Source: Vespa crabro (taxonomy: Eukaryota > Arthropoda > Insecta > Hymenoptera > Vespidae). From it: a stretch of 64,000 nt of DNA. Of this stretch, positions 21,190 to 32,639 are shown one piece after another. The stretch's first letter is position 1. Each line of letters opens with the position of its first letter. Both the position numbers and the translations under genes were made by a program. The notes below the pieces were generated by a model. It was not told the origin of the DNA. It saw only the letters and a list, made by a program, of their open reading frames with translations, and searched no databases. The stretch spans positions 744,001 through 808,000 of the forward strand of contig NC_060979.1 of assembly GCF_910589235.1 (NCBI RefSeq), given 5' to 3'.

Positions 21190-23649
21190 AGGACTAACCA
21201 AAATACAAAGAACACGTTGAAATTGACTGCTATAAATGTAAACTCGCTGTGCTCGTTAAAAAAAAGACTAGACTTACGAAAATACTTAGAAGAGCACAGT
21301 CACGACACTGCATTGATATCAGAAAATAAATTAAATAATAAGCACAAACCAAAATTTAACAATTACGAAATAATCAGATCGGATAGAGCAATAAATACCA
21401 AAGGAGGAGGTACAGCGATAGTAATAAAAGACAATATAAAATACATTAACATCACACAGCCAAGAAAATACACGATAATAGAATACACAGCGGGGAAAAT
21501 ATTGGTAAACACAAACAAATCATTAATCATATTTAGTATTTACGCAACACAGTCAGCAAAAAACACATTTATATTGGAACTCGATCAACTATTTAGAGAT
21601 TTCAGACTAGGGGACAACGAAATTTACTATATCATAGCGGGAGACTTAAACGCTAGAAACTCAATTTGAGGAGATAAGACTACAAATGATAGAGGCAGAC
21701 GCCTGCATCAATGGGAACAAGACAACGGCATTAAATTCAAAGCAACAATGTACTCAGCAGCCAACCCCACTTACACTAGAAGCAGCTCCTACCTGGACTA
21801 CTGTATTACGGACAGTAGAATAGAGATCTTGGACTTAAACAGAAACAAAATACAAACTAATCCATATGGTAGCGGCCACAACGCATTAACATTTAAAATT
21901 GACTCAGACTCGCTTTTCCAAGGCGTATCAATGGCAACACCCAGAGCAGCCATCTACAATTACAAAAAAGCGAATTGGCGTAAGTTGGCTAACCATATGG
22001 ACGCGAAAATAACGGATAATACACAGCTGCCCACAAACAGAAATCTATCAATAGAAAAAATTAATCTAAGCATTAGGAATCTAGAACAAATAATCACCAA
22101 ATCCATCAAGGAAATCATTCCCAAAGTGCAAGCAAATAGAAATGACTATTACCAAAAATACATCAGCAATAACATCAGGAAATTACACTCAACAAAGTCC
22201 TTTTTAATAACTAGACTACACTTCATAATGGTCTCGACAACATTCCAGCGATAGTCATAAAAAACCTACCACTATCAGCAATCATTGAATACAGAATTAT
22301 TTTCAACAACACCATAAATAATGCGTACTTTCCTAATAGATGGAAACAGGTTAAAGTTTTACCGATACTAAAAAAAGGGAAAAACCCGGAAGAACCACAA
22401 AGCTACAGACCCATTAGCCTAACTATGAGTATAAGCAAAATATTTGAAAAAATCATCAAATTAAACATAATGGACCACGTTAATAAGTACAATATAATAC
22501 CGAATAACCAATTCGGATTCAAAGCTAAAGTATCCACTACGCACGCGATACATAAACTATCGTCAGACTTAAACAACTATCTGCATAAAGAATATGCCAT
22601 CGGTGCGGTTTTTTTGGACTTAGAAAAAGTGTTCGACTCCATTTGGAAGAACGGACTAATACAAAAACTTGAGGACTACCAATCTCCCGTGTGGTTAACG
22701 CTTATGATCGCTAACATGATAGAGGGGAAAACATTCCGCACGTGGGACGGCACCAATATCTCACCGAAGTCCTACAAAATATTAAAAGGATTACAGCAAG
22801 GTACAGTCACATCGCCGATCCTGTTTAACATCTACAACAGTGAACTAATTAACAAGTTTGGAATGAATAACTCCGAAAAATTTCATTCAATTGCTTACGC
22901 TGATGATCTAATAATCTATAAAGCAGATACAGACATAGAAAGAATCAAAGATACTCTGCAGACAGCTATCAAAAATATAAAGAACTACTACAAAAAATGG
23001 AATCTAAAGAATAATCCAAGCAAAAGCGAAGTTATATTTTTCAGAAGACCGGTAAAACAGATCAAATACTCAGCAGTTAAAAAAGTAGACAGCACTAAAT
23101 TAACAGCAATAGATATTCACACCAATGAGTTAATAGAGATACCAAAAAAACGAATAGTGAAATACCTAGGTGTTCACTTAGATCACTTACTAAGACTCAA
23201 CAAGAATTAAGCATTAAGTTAGAGAAGGCAAGGATAGCATTCAAGATGAACTCACGAATTTTCTACAACAAAAATCTCCCTAGAAAGCAAAAATTATTTG
23301 CTATGGAATATTGGTGAAACCTACATTAACGTACGCAGCACCTATACTATGGAACACTGGACCAACAATAATCGAAAAAATCAGAAGAATCGAGAGATCT
23401 TGCTTAAGATCGTGCCTAAGGACGCATCGAACCAGTATCGAGTACAAGAAAAGAATTAAAAATGAGATTATATACAATAACGCCAACATAAACAGAATTG
23501 ACTACTTTGCATTCAAATTAACTAGAAGATATTTCAGCAACTTAGAGAGTACAAACAATAGTTTAATCACAAATCTTATCACACACGACGAGGATGCAAT
23601 TCGGAGGAAACTGAAGACAGGCTATATCCCACCGGAACTGTTTATATAA
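21175..23649 (+). pseudogene. LINE 1 ORF2: endonuclease and reverse transcriptase
   Basis: 21175-21669 is the exonuclease/endonuclease/phosphatase-type endonuclease: INVNSLCSLKKRLDLRKYLE, LISENKL (catalytic Glu) and IAGDLNAR (Asp). A TGA at 21667 interrupts. 21748-22240 ends the domain with YGSGHNALTF; the usual SDH is SGH, so an active-site Asp is lost. 22425-23210 is RT: NNQFGFKAKVSTTHAIHKL, AVFLDLEKVFDSIW (motif A), GLQQGTVTSPILFNIY and YADDLIIYK. 23311-23649 is the C-terminus. A shift and a ~220-bp gap near 22240-22260 and a stop at 23208 break it. Confidence 0.88.
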
Positions 23650-24351
23650 TGTGACAAAAAGGGTCTAATCCAAGACCATAATAACCTTCCACTAATATAT
23701 CACCGTTGCAGACACTCAGCGAGTAAACAAATTTACAGCAATCATACTGAAGATATGCAGGAAAACCTTATATTCTCGATAGCATTACCTAATAGAGATG
23801 TTAAGAACACCGACAGACTAAATAAAAAATACTAATGGCTACAAAAAAGACGCAATATTCATAGATGATCTGCGCCGAAGAACGAGGTTTAAGGAGCAAT
23901 AACTGCTCAAGACTGATCAACAGTTTTCAGAAATCAGAATAGGATAGATAGGCAAATAGAAAGAAAAATAAAAAAATAAATAGAAACTCGCTAGTTGGAC
24001 AGGAAACATAACTTACATTTTATGTATACATATTGTTTATATGCCCTCATTATAAATATTCCCTCTCTCCATAGTTTAGTTATCATAAGTGCTAGAGATG
24101 GTAAAAAGTTTTTATAATCACTAATTTTTTACTATACCAACATACATATAGTACTGTCATTGAACATTTAAACACAGTTATAGATTAATTAATATTCTAA
24201 GATACCGAGTGCTATGGAGATTTATCGCATATATAACTTATAGCTCTAGTTATAAGATAACACTGTTAAAAGTCTTTTAAGTTAGATTATACTTATGTAC
24301 ATATAAAGAGCTGTGACAAATAAACTAACTTTAAAAAAAAAAAAAGAAAAA
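23650..24351 (+). other. LINE 1 3' untranslated region and A-rich tail
   Basis: AT-rich, no gene. The first ~150 bp may still be decayed ORF2 end. It closes with an A-rich tract at 24332-24351. Confidence 0.6.
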
Positions 24352-24363
24352 AACCGACGCATC
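24352..24363 (+). repeat. LINE 1 target duplication, right
   Basis: AACCGACGCATC, matching 19478-19489; the host Gypsy reading resumes here. Confidence 0.88.
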
Positions 24364-25390
24364 TAAATACGCTATAGGTGGTATATTGAACCAAGGCGAA
24401 ATAGGCAAAGACACCTATCGCATATACGTCTAGACTTCTTAATCAGGCAGAACAAAATTATTCTAAGATAGAAAAGGAACTTTTAGCTATCATATATTCA
24501 GTAAATTATTTTAGGCCGTAACTTTACGATACTAACTTTTCGCTCGTAACTGACCATAGGCCATTAGTATGGTTAAATTCGGTCAAAGATCCAATATCGA
24601 GATTAATACGCTGGAGATTGAAATTAGTTGAATATGAGTATAATATAGTATATAAGGCAGGATAGAGAAACGTGAACGCGGACGCGTTATCTAGAAACCC
24701 CGTCGAACCACATAAACAAGTACTCCCCATAGTAGGGACAAACTCAAGCGAAGAAGAAATATATACGTCCAAAAATAAACAAGCGCACCCCCAAGAAAAA
24801 CGAACGATACGACATATGAAACCACTCAAGTCTCATTTGACGTATACGACGAAACAGACGACACGAACGACGAAATTTCGACCGACGATACATACTCACA
24901 AAAAGCTATAGAACTCGGTAAAACTATAGAAATAAAAGACAGAATAATTATGCACAATGGCAACATCGCCTTCTTCACAACGACGAATGGAATACCGGTA
25001 GATATAGGTGCGAAAGAACTCACTGACAATCACAAGCTACCCACCATTACCGATGCAACTCTCGGTAAAGTGAAGATTACAAAAATGGGTGGAAGGTATC
25101 TTATAGCATTACCTGTCAAGGAAAGAATATCGCTTTTGATTTAATTAGAAACCTTAGACGAAGTCCTTCACTCTCTTCTTGACGCGGCCATCGAGTTACA
25201 ATTAAAGACCATTGCGGTCACTAAAGGACCAGTGGGAGATATACCCTGGGCCAACGTAAATTGGTGAAGGTTGGTAAAGGTGGTCCTCCACCATAGACTA
25301 AAAGCTAGAATATAAGAAACTGTAAATGTACCAACGGCATCAGTAACCTTTTCGACGCTATACGTTGTAGAATAACTCGAAGGTCGTCGC
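24352..25390 (+). pseudogene. Gypsy B RNase H and pre-integrase linker
   Basis: 24352-24700 reads DASKYAIGGILNQGEIGKD, LLNQAEQNYSKIEKELLAI, TDHRPLVWLNSVKDP and NADALSRNP over two frames. 24950-25142 gives HNGNIAFFTTTNGIPVDIGA and LPTITDATLGKVKITKMGGR. 25168-25370 gives LLDAAIELQLKTIAVTKGP. This linker normally precedes integrase. The zinc-binding and DDE integrase domains are entirely missing, and the sequence passes straight to the env start at 25403. Several stops. Confidence 0.75.
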
Positions 25391-25402
25391 ACGATGTACT
25401 CA

Positions 25403-25460
25403 ATGAAAACTTCTATTCTTATACTTACATTAGTAAGAGTAACGCTAGCATTAGTAGGAT
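25403..25460 (+). pseudogene. env: Gypsy B env signal peptide, cut by R1
   Basis: The ATG at 25403 opens a hydrophobic leader (MKTSILILTLVRVTLALVG), close to the G2 env start at 41268. It stops at the 14-bp sequence shared with the beginning of env at 11165; R1 5' sequence follows. This and 11164-12965 look like the two parts of one env gene in reversed order. Confidence 0.7.
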
Positions 25461-26340
25461 CCCCCCTGTGGGTAGGGGGAAGTAGAATACTCCCACAGTA
25501 CTCCCTGCTTGTTGTAAAAGGCTACTAAAAAGGACTGTGTGAATGTTCTTGTACGGCTATTCCTTTCTTTGTTCTTCTGTCATATCTTTTTCTATTCTTT
25601 CTCTCTCTCTAGCTTCCCTCCGTTCCTTTCCCTTCCATTGAGGAGCTTGCCTACCAATAATATTAACTTGCCTAGCATGGATAGTACAGCTAGAGGCATA
25701 AGCGGGCGTGAGAGGAACACCTACGCCACGGCGGTGTCAGTTGGTGGTAGGGCAGGCCACCCGCCGTCGTCAACCAGCAACTGCCAGAAGCTCGGGGTGG
25801 ACAACCTGGCCCCAGCTCTGGATAATGCATCAGGAAGGGCACCACAGTTAGGCGACCTGGCCCGCGGTGTTTCTAAAGCGCCAGGAAGTGTAAAAAGTGA
25901 AGAAAGCCACTTGGAGGAGTGTCAAAGGGCTACCAGGGCCGTTGAGAGCATGCGGCGCTCCGGCTTGACGTCACCTATCCAGGTGAGAACGCACAAAGTG
26001 CGAGGACCTTGATATATTCGTCGGAGGAAGAGGAGTCAAGGGTAGATTGGGCCGTATTGAATAAGGATGGACCGGCAAAGATCCCCCTTATCTCTTGTGG
26101 AGACTAGCAGGCTGCTGGAAAACGCCAGGAAGCTTACCTTAGATGCCGAAAACGCTAGGAGGAGATCCAGCAACATTAAGGGGGATATTTCAAGAAAAAT
26201 GAAACGTTCTTATAATAAAATGCTAGAAATAATTCAAACCCTAAGGGAGAGGCTCCAAATCGAAGTAGGTGATCCTCCCTCAGCCAAGGAGGCTATTGCG
26301 CAACTAAAAGCAGAGCTTAGGACCATGGAATGTGCTTTGT
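25461..26340 (+). mobile_element. R1 LINE 5' end fragment with ORF1 start
   Basis: The piece starts with C-rich CCCCCCTGTGGGTAGGGGGA and a pyrimidine-rich 5' UTR, then ORF1. It stops at about 26340, where an unrelated env begins. A 5'-complete, 3'-lacking LINE is not a normal product of target-primed reverse transcription; it fits a split insertion whose other half is at 10581-11163. Confidence 0.7.
25677..26340 (+). pseudogene. R1 ORF1 N-terminal part
   Basis: The ATG at 25677 follows a ~215-bp leader. 25677-26010 is low-complexity, Ser/Gly/Arg-rich and ends with VRTHKVRGP at a TGA. The neighbouring frame continues with an acidic YSSEEEESRVDW stretch, then RLLENARKLTLDAENARRRS, MKRSYNKMLEIIQTLRERLQ and EAIAQLKAELRTME, a helical coiled-coil region typical of the part before the zinc knuckles of R1 Gag-like proteins. 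The knuckles themselves are missing. GC content is far above the flanks. It would form the RNP with element RNA; here it is truncated and shifted. Confidence 0.7.
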
Positions 26341-27255
26341 TAAACATTCCAACAAGCTATTACCGACCAATATGTTATTATAGAATGACATCACACGAGT
26401 CCGTCGTTCAAAATGGAAAAAGAATATAGACTGTTAGACACGATCTCGGAAGCCTACAAGGCCATGTTCAACAAAGAAATTTTAGCGATAACTCCTATGC
26501 TTCAGATGTCGGATTTAAATCCAATACAACCGAATATCGAAGCATTACAGTAGCTGGATCAGTATCAACGGATAGACGTTGCACCCGAATAATACACCGA
26601 CCCACACAGCACATGGGATAACGTAGTAATGCAAGCGTCGGTAAAGGTCAACCTTGAAGAATATTCTGCCACGATAAAGATAAATGACAACACTGTGATT
26701 CTTCTTAAGGGAACCACACTATAATGTGGTTTTACAAATGGCACTTATATTACAGATGAGAAAGGTAATGCTTACTGGACAACACATTCCGACACAACTT
26801 ATAATTTACAACGTGCTATACGAGGGATTAGCAATCAAATTAACAGCTTCAAATCAGATAGAAACATTTCCTGGCATTTATATGCTCACGACTCACGATG
26901 TCACCTTCGTTTTGGAAAGAAGAGTGGAATATCACTTGTGCAGATACACCTTATTTAAAAAGCCAAATTTATTATTAAATTCCAAAATTATTCATTTTAA
27001 AAACACGCAAGGGCCGAACATTTGCTAATAAAATAAAACTTTCGGCCGAGGCCTTGATCTGTTCACCTATGTGAACTCAAAATTTGTTTATCTTGAGAAA
27101 CATATGAGAAATTAAATGATCCCATTGTACAGTGACGTTATTAAGCAAAAATACGAGTTAGAAAAGCTAGTGTTAAAGAAAGCTGTGCAAGTTGACGAGC
27201 AGTTGTGCTATTATTCAGGTAACGTTGAATCATTAAGTATGTCAACAAATTAGCT
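26341..27255 (+). pseudogene. env: Env glycoprotein relic E, a second lineage
   Basis: The relic begins inside env at a YYRMTSHESVVQNGKR block, the counterpart of CGMHSHTSIV...NGRRE in env A with the Cys and Gly replaced. Downstream come STWDNVVMQASVKVNLEEY, FPGIYMLTTHDVTFVLERR with CRYTLF (26726-27028), and YVNSKFVYLEKHMRN (27070-27115), in the same order as env A, through several shifts. It ends at about 27255, before the membrane segment. It is clearly more distant from A, B and G2 than those are from one another, and could be the env of Gypsy D. Confidence 0.65.
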
Positions 27256-28190
27256 AACAAATTAATTAATAAATCAATTTTTAAGGGTCAAAAAATGTTA
27301 AATTTAATTTGTAAATAAGAAGAATATATAGAAGTAGCTATCATAATACTAACAAATCAAAATATTCATAAAATGAGAAATATGATGAATTCCTGTTTCT
27401 TATGTCATGTTACCAATAAAACTGAATAATGAAACAAATCTTATTTGGGAAAACCAATTATGTTCATCAATTTGGTACTGTCAATTAATAAAATTGTTAC
27501 TTAAAACTATTCATCATTCCTGATTTAATAATGGTTTACGCCAACAATAAGAACAGACGTAATTCTTGAATGATTTTGATAAACCAGGTATCATTTTAAA
27601 GAAGAAAGTTTAATTAAGAACTCCATTTTTCGAATTTTTGTAAGAGCTTTATTTCCTTAAAAAAAAAATTGTGTTAACTAATATTATTTTTTCGAAAACA
27701 GTTTAATCACAAATATTTTCCAAAAAATCAGGATCTTAGATTCTTCGTTTTTAATATGAAACCTCGTTCATCAAAATTAGTCAAGAATTACGTCTTTTCT
27801 CATTGTGGCGTAAATGCTGTTTTCGATATTTTTGAAAAAATCAAATTGTTTGAACAAGTTCAAATGTATTGTACATTTGATTGGCCAATATTTTATGGAA
27901 TAATTTTTAATATTTTACATCTAAATAATATTTATTCCTTTAAAAATATAATAAATAGTATATCAAATTATATTATTTATTTAAATGTAATAAAGAATTT
28001 TCTGATATTACTTATTGGTCAAAGATGTACAGATCATGTAGTACGAGAATTGTAAGAAATATTTTTCGAACATTTCTATCTTATTAATTTTTTATAACAA
28101 TTTATTTTAAACAAATCGAATAGTTATTATCAACATAATATTAGAATGAGTAAAATTTAGCTTTTAAAGTGTTGAAATGGTTTACCTAAA
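27256..28190. other. AT-rich stretch, no recognisable gene
   Basis: Low-complexity AT-rich DNA. A 99-codon open frame at 27756-28055 (+) is rich in Ile, Asn, Tyr and Phe, shows no domain I know, and fits base composition. Confidence 0.5.
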
Positions 28191-28204
28191 TATTTGTACT
28201 ACGT

Positions 28205-29475
28205 TCCTGGACAAAATGATAGAATATCTGTGGTACTTTTAATTTCTCAAAGATAGCTTATAATTTTTTAATTTTGAAAAATATATATAAAAGTAAGGAT
28301 GAAACTTATTGACCTTCTTCGCACGGAGTGTAAACAGTTAAAAACCAAAGACGAAAAAATAGCATACCTGAGCTTTATTTAGAAAATATTTATTAGTCAA
28401 TCTTTAGATAAGCAAATGACAGTGTCGTGTATTCTAAGCATTTTGAAAAATGGGCCGTGGTAATAAATTCAGTGAAAAAGAAATTGCAAAAATTATTACT
28501 TTAAGAAGCCAAAATTTAATAATTTCAAAAATTGCGAGAATAGTACAAAGAAGTCGTAAGATCATTTACAATTTATTAAAAGATCCGGATAATAATGGAA
28601 AAAAAAGTAGTGGTAGGTTATCAACCATGTCGAATCGTGAAAAGCGATTCAAATTCTTCGTGTCGCTTCAAATTCAACTTTTACAGCAAGAGAAATTGTT
28701 CGTGAAGCAAGTGTTACTGCAAATACTTGAAGTGTTTGTTGTGTTCTTCAGACATATAAACATCTCAAACGGTTAAAAATGAAGCAGAAACCTCCATTAA
28801 CAAAATAACATAAGGACTAACGTTTACAATTTGCAAGAGATCGAGTGCAGTGAAAGAAAAAATAGGGAAGTTTTATTCATTGATGAAAAAAAATTTAATG
28901 TAGACAGCCCAGATGGATTTGCATACTATTACCACGATCTAAAAAAGGAAAAAGTTTGAAAAACTAACCGACAATAGGTGGAGGTAGTCTGATGGTTTGG
29001 GCTGGAATTGAATATAACTGGTAAAACTGATTTCCAGTTTATTCAAGGGAAAATGAATAGTCAAAAATACTTGAAATTAATTCAGGAGGAAATTAACAAG
29101 CATAGTGAACAAATAACAATAAACGTTTTATCTCTCAACAAGATAATGCTGTATTTCAATGTGCAAAAATTATTGAAACATATTTTACACTTGAAAATAT
29201 ATCTTTTCTGCTATAGTCTGCATGTTCTTCAGATTTGAATATTATTGAAAATATTTGGGCAGAGCTTGCAAAGAAAGTATATAAAAATAATGAACAAATT
29301 AATAAAAATTAATGAGCTAAGAAAATCTTTTAAATAAGCTGAGGATAATTTGTGTCAAAATAAAATTTGTTTAATCAGCTGTTTAAATTATTACCTAAAC
29401 GTATAATTGAAGTGATAGAAAATAAAGACGGTTCTACACATTATTAATTAAATTCAGAGGTATGCAAATTATGTT
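28205..29475 (+). mobile_element. Tc1-like transposon, approximate ends
   Basis: Left TTCCTGGACAAAATGATA (near 28205) and the complement of TGCAAATTATGTTTTTGGAA (to about 29482) look like decayed TIRs in the right distance. The length of about 1.28 kb around the transposase supports a once complete element. Ends are uncertain by tens of bases. Confidence 0.55.
28450..29330 (+). pseudogene. Tc1-like transposase (broken)
   Basis: 28450-28660 is the paired HTH region: MGRGNKFSEKEIAKIITLRS, IARIVQRSRKIIYNLLKDPD and SGRLSTMSNREKR, with a GRPR-like hook. After a frame change the catalytic domain appears: FIDEKKFN (first Asp) near 28880, GGGSLMVWAGIEY near 28990, QQDNAVFQCAK (second Asp) near 29145, and SDLNIIENIWAELAKKVYK (near 29235) with the final acidic residue. 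All three acidic residues are still readable, but at least three shifts separate the parts. Confidence 0.78.
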
Positions 29476-29509
29476 TTTGGAATAGATGTAAGTATAATAT
29501 ATATATATA

Positions 29510-29785
29510 TGTAAAGAAAGTATACTTTCTTCAGGTAGATTTGCCGCGCGTCTTATGGCCCGCCCTTCCTTTGTCTTTTGTTATCTACAAATTCTTTTGT
29601 TACCTTCAAATCGAGCCGTTAAGAATTGGGAGAGAAACGGGCAGAAAGAAATAGAACGTGAACGAGAGAAGTAGCACGAGAGTCTAGTATAAAATTCAAC
29701 CAGTGTGAATAATAAACGTAAATTGTCGTTTCTTTGTTCACAGAGAAACATATTTTCGTTTATCATCTCACATAATTAATCCGAG

Positions 29786-29792
<7 letters not shown>
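29510..29792 (+). repeat. Solo LTR, copy 1
   Basis: 283 bp beginning TGTAAAGAAAGTATACTTTC and ending CCGAGATATTAT. A second, diverged copy is at 59790-60144. AATAAA (29710) lies before the 3' part, as in an LTR read on the + strand. It sits inside a TA microsatellite, so its target duplication cannot be told from the TA run. No internal region is present. The LTR class is unknown (Copia is possible). Confidence 0.65.

Positions 29793-29845
<53 letters not shown>
29793..29845. repeat. (TA)n microsatellite
   Basis: A long TA run directly after the solo LTR; a shorter run lies before it at 29497-29509, so the LTR probably inserted into the run. Confidence 0.9.
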
Positions 29846-29849
<4 letters not shown>

Positions 29850-29850
<1 letters not shown>

Positions 29851-31354
29851 TACGATAAGAATATACTCCGAATGTCTCATGAATGAAATTAGCTTTGAAC
29901 ACAATGATTCATTTGAATATCTGTATAATTAAAAAAAATGTATTCCGATTCGTGATGATATTACAAAATTCATAATAAAAAATACTTATGGGCATTTAGA
30001 AAAAAATTTGACGGGTTGATAATAAGAGGAATCTTCAGGTTTACAATTTTTTAATCCTCCGTCGCAATAGAAACAAATGTTTTTTTGTTTTTTCCTGTAT
30101 AAAACAGTCGGTATCTGTTCCTTCTAATTGAACTTCTGATGTAGTCGTCGAAAATATTTAAGTATATAATTTTTCTCTTTTTTCATCTTAATACACTTCC
30201 CTCAGAATATAACATAAGAAAGATTTACTATATTTCTGTTCTTACACATAACGCGACCTTATCAATTATATGATTTGTTAGTGAATGTAAAAAATATACA
30301 CAGAAGAGATGAACCGATAAATACTCTGCATTAGTAAACACAAATTTGCTATTTATGTCAATGTTAATAGTCATCATGTTTTTCTATTGTTTGTAATAGA
30401 TCTTTATAGTGTAGTTGTAGTAATGTATCGTTAGATACATAATAGTAAATAAGTAACATCTACGATGAACTCTTAAATAGGAGTAACAACATTGGATCTG
30501 AAAGATTATGTATACGCATTATATTATAAAAATTATATAACTTAATTTCTTTTAAAATCTTTGTTTAATTTGATCGTGAAAATATAAGAGATCGAGTAAA
30601 CAAAATTTTTTGATTGTATTTTTGATTATTTGCAATGTTCAATAGCGCTTAGTGCATTCACATCATACCTCCAAGTACTTAGTTTACTTTCATCAGTCCA
30701 TCGCATTGATGAGTTTGTATTTAATACCAATGTAGAGTTATGTCCTGTGGCGTAGTTCAAAATAGTCAGTTTTGGTTAGACCGTTAGGTCAAGATCATCA
30801 GCTTTTTACCAAGGATTGATTTAAAAAAATGTGAATTCAGTGATGAACGATAGGACAAGAGACATAATAGGATAAAATAGAAGATCTGTTAGATAAATAG
30901 ATTGGAAAACAAACAAAGTAATGAACAGAATATTAAAAATAATGATTTCAAATTTTCTACGAACAGTGTAATAGTTCAAAAATGGATGTCCGCCTCAATG
31001 ATGGACAACAACGTTCAGTAAATTATTAGAAAATACAGAACGTTCAACTTATTGTTGATTTTTTGACTTCTGGATATAGCATTATAAATTTATTACAACT
31101 TTCATAAAATACGGAATACAGACTTATTAAGTAATTCACAGTCTTACAGAACATAGAATATAAATTTATTTATTAATTACCAGTTTCATAAAATGCAGAA
31201 TACAAACTTAAGACTGTTCATCACCTTTTATTTGAAACATGTGTAACTTCAATGACAGGACACAATAGGAACTATAAGCATTAATGGGGAACGTTGTTCC
31301 TACCATGCGTCTATATATTTAACTTGTGTTGGTTATATACCTCTCACGCAAATA
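29850..31354. other. AT-rich stretch, no recognisable gene
   Basis: No domain or element recognised. Short repeats with TTTCATAAAATRCRGAATACARACTTA occur at about 31100 and 31188. Everything else looks like neutral AT-rich DNA or elements beyond recognition. Confidence 0.5.
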
Positions 31355-32635
31355 TTAGGTTGGAGAAAAAGAAATCCATTATTTTTTTGGTAGATGACTA
31401 TAGTGATCGATATCTCGTAAAGTATCCATCAAACAATTTCAGATTTATGCTTGTTGTCAAGGTAACATTTCACACTAAAAAAATTCTTTTGCTGCTTTTT
31501 CTTTGGTCCATTCAGTTGTGAGTTACAGAGTGTTAAAAATGGAAGTCAACAAAGAGAAAACTATGAACATTTTACAGTTTTTCTTTGATAAAGGCGAAAA
31601 TAGAAGCCAGGCGGCTGAAATTGTGAATGGTGTTTATAGTCCCGATACTGTCACAGCTAATTACGTACAATTTTGGTTTCGTCGATTCCTTTCAGGTATT
31701 TTTGATGTTAAAGATGCACCACGCACGTCGTCGAAAATGTCGATAAAATCACAGAAATAATCGAAGTTGACCGGCATATTAGTAGTCGTAGCATCGCCCA
31801 GGAGTTAAAGATCGACCATAAAACAGTTTTAAACCATTTGCACAAAGCTGGATTCAAAAATAAGTTCGATGTTTGGGTGCCACACCAATTAACACCAAAA
31901 AGCATGATGGATCGAATTTCCATCTGCGAAGCCTTGGCCAAACGGAATGAAATCGACCCATTTCTTAAACGGATGGTGACTGGCGATGAGCAATGGGTCA
32001 CATACGACAATATTGTGCGAAAACGATCGTGGTCAAAGCGCGGTGAAGCAGCTCAAACGGTGTCCAAACCAGGACTAACAGCCAGGAAGGTTCTGCTGTG
32101 CATTTGGTGGGACTGGAAAGTAATCATTTATTATGAGTTGTTTCCATATGGCCAAACACTAAATTCGGATCTCTACTGTCAACAACTGGAACGTTTGAAG
32201 TTAGCGATTGACCAGAAACGGCCAGAATTGGCCAACAGAAGAGGTGTTGTGTTCCATAAAAACAACGCCAAGCCACACAACACACGTCTGTAGTGACTCG
32301 CCAGAAACTCCTGGAGCTTGATTGGGAAGTTTTAATGCATCCACCATATAGTCCGGATCTGGCACCAAGCGATTATTATCTTTTTGTCGCAATGCAAAAA
32401 TTCCTGAGTGATAAGAAATCGTCATAATGAGAAGATTGAAAATCGATAACTAGAGTTTTTCGCCAATAAGGACCAAGACTTCTATGAGAAAGTCATTATG
32501 AATCTACCTTTAAATTGGCAACAAATTATAGAACAAAACGGTGTATATTTGACCCAAATCGGACCAATCCGAAACATTTAAAATAAAGTCTTGAAGTTCA
32601 CGCAAAAATAATAGATTTCCTTTTCCCCAACCTAA
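31355..32635 (+). mobile_element. mariner element 2, with TIRs and TA duplication
   Basis: TIRs: TTAGGTTGGAGAAAAAGAAA at 31355 and the complement of TTTCCTTTTCCCCAACCTAA ending 32635; TA at 31353-31354 and 32636-32637. 1.28 kb, the usual mariner length. The best preserved mariner here. Confidence 0.93.
31540..32580 (+). pseudogene. mariner transposase 2, lightly damaged
   Basis: The start MEVNKEKTMNILQFFFDKGE opens the HTH region (YVQFWFRRFLSGIFDVKDAP). One shift near 31745 leads to SIAQELKIDHKTVLNHLHKA, then an open frame from 31838: FDVWVPHQLT (mariner hallmark), MVTGDEQWVTYDN (first Asp), RKVLLCIWWDWKVIIYYEL, YCQQLERLKLAI and VVFHKNNAKPH, where the second catalytic Asp is Asn. A TAG follows at 32291, then LLELDWEVLMHPPYSPDLAP with the third Asp. 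One shift, one stop and one lost catalytic residue make it inactive. Confidence 0.9.
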
Positions 32636-32639
32636 TATA

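Larger units (their letters stand above)
19490..24351 (+). mobile_element. Jockey-like LINE 1, near full length, 12-bp target duplication
   Basis: AACCGACGCATC flanks the element at 19478-19489 and 24352-24363. The 3' end is an A-rich tail (24332-24351). It has a 5' UTR, ORF1 with zinc knuckles, ORF2 with endonuclease and RT, and a ~0.7-kb 3' UTR; 4.86 kb in all. Removing it restores the Gypsy RNase H frame (TTDASKYAIGG). LINE 2 at 57647-64000 is the same family. Confidence 0.92.
10581..26340 (+). mobile_element. Rearranged Gypsy A/B with split R1: apparent circular permutation
   Basis: The order is R1 3' end (10581-11163), env without its start (11164-13077), LTR start (13078), protease-RT-RNase H-linker (13500-25390), env start (25403-25460), R1 5' end (25461-26340). 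The env start stops and the env remainder begins at the same 14 bases, AGCATTAGTAGGAT (25447-25460 and 11165-11178), as expected if one R1 insertion with its target duplication was opened inside R1 and the ends put in reverse order. Large later insertions lie at 15033-19087 and 19490-24351. Confidence 0.6.

Noticed and set aside
27756..28055. 99-codon frame rich in Ile, Asn and Phe
   Set aside because: No domain, no conservation visible; expected by chance in DNA of this AT content.
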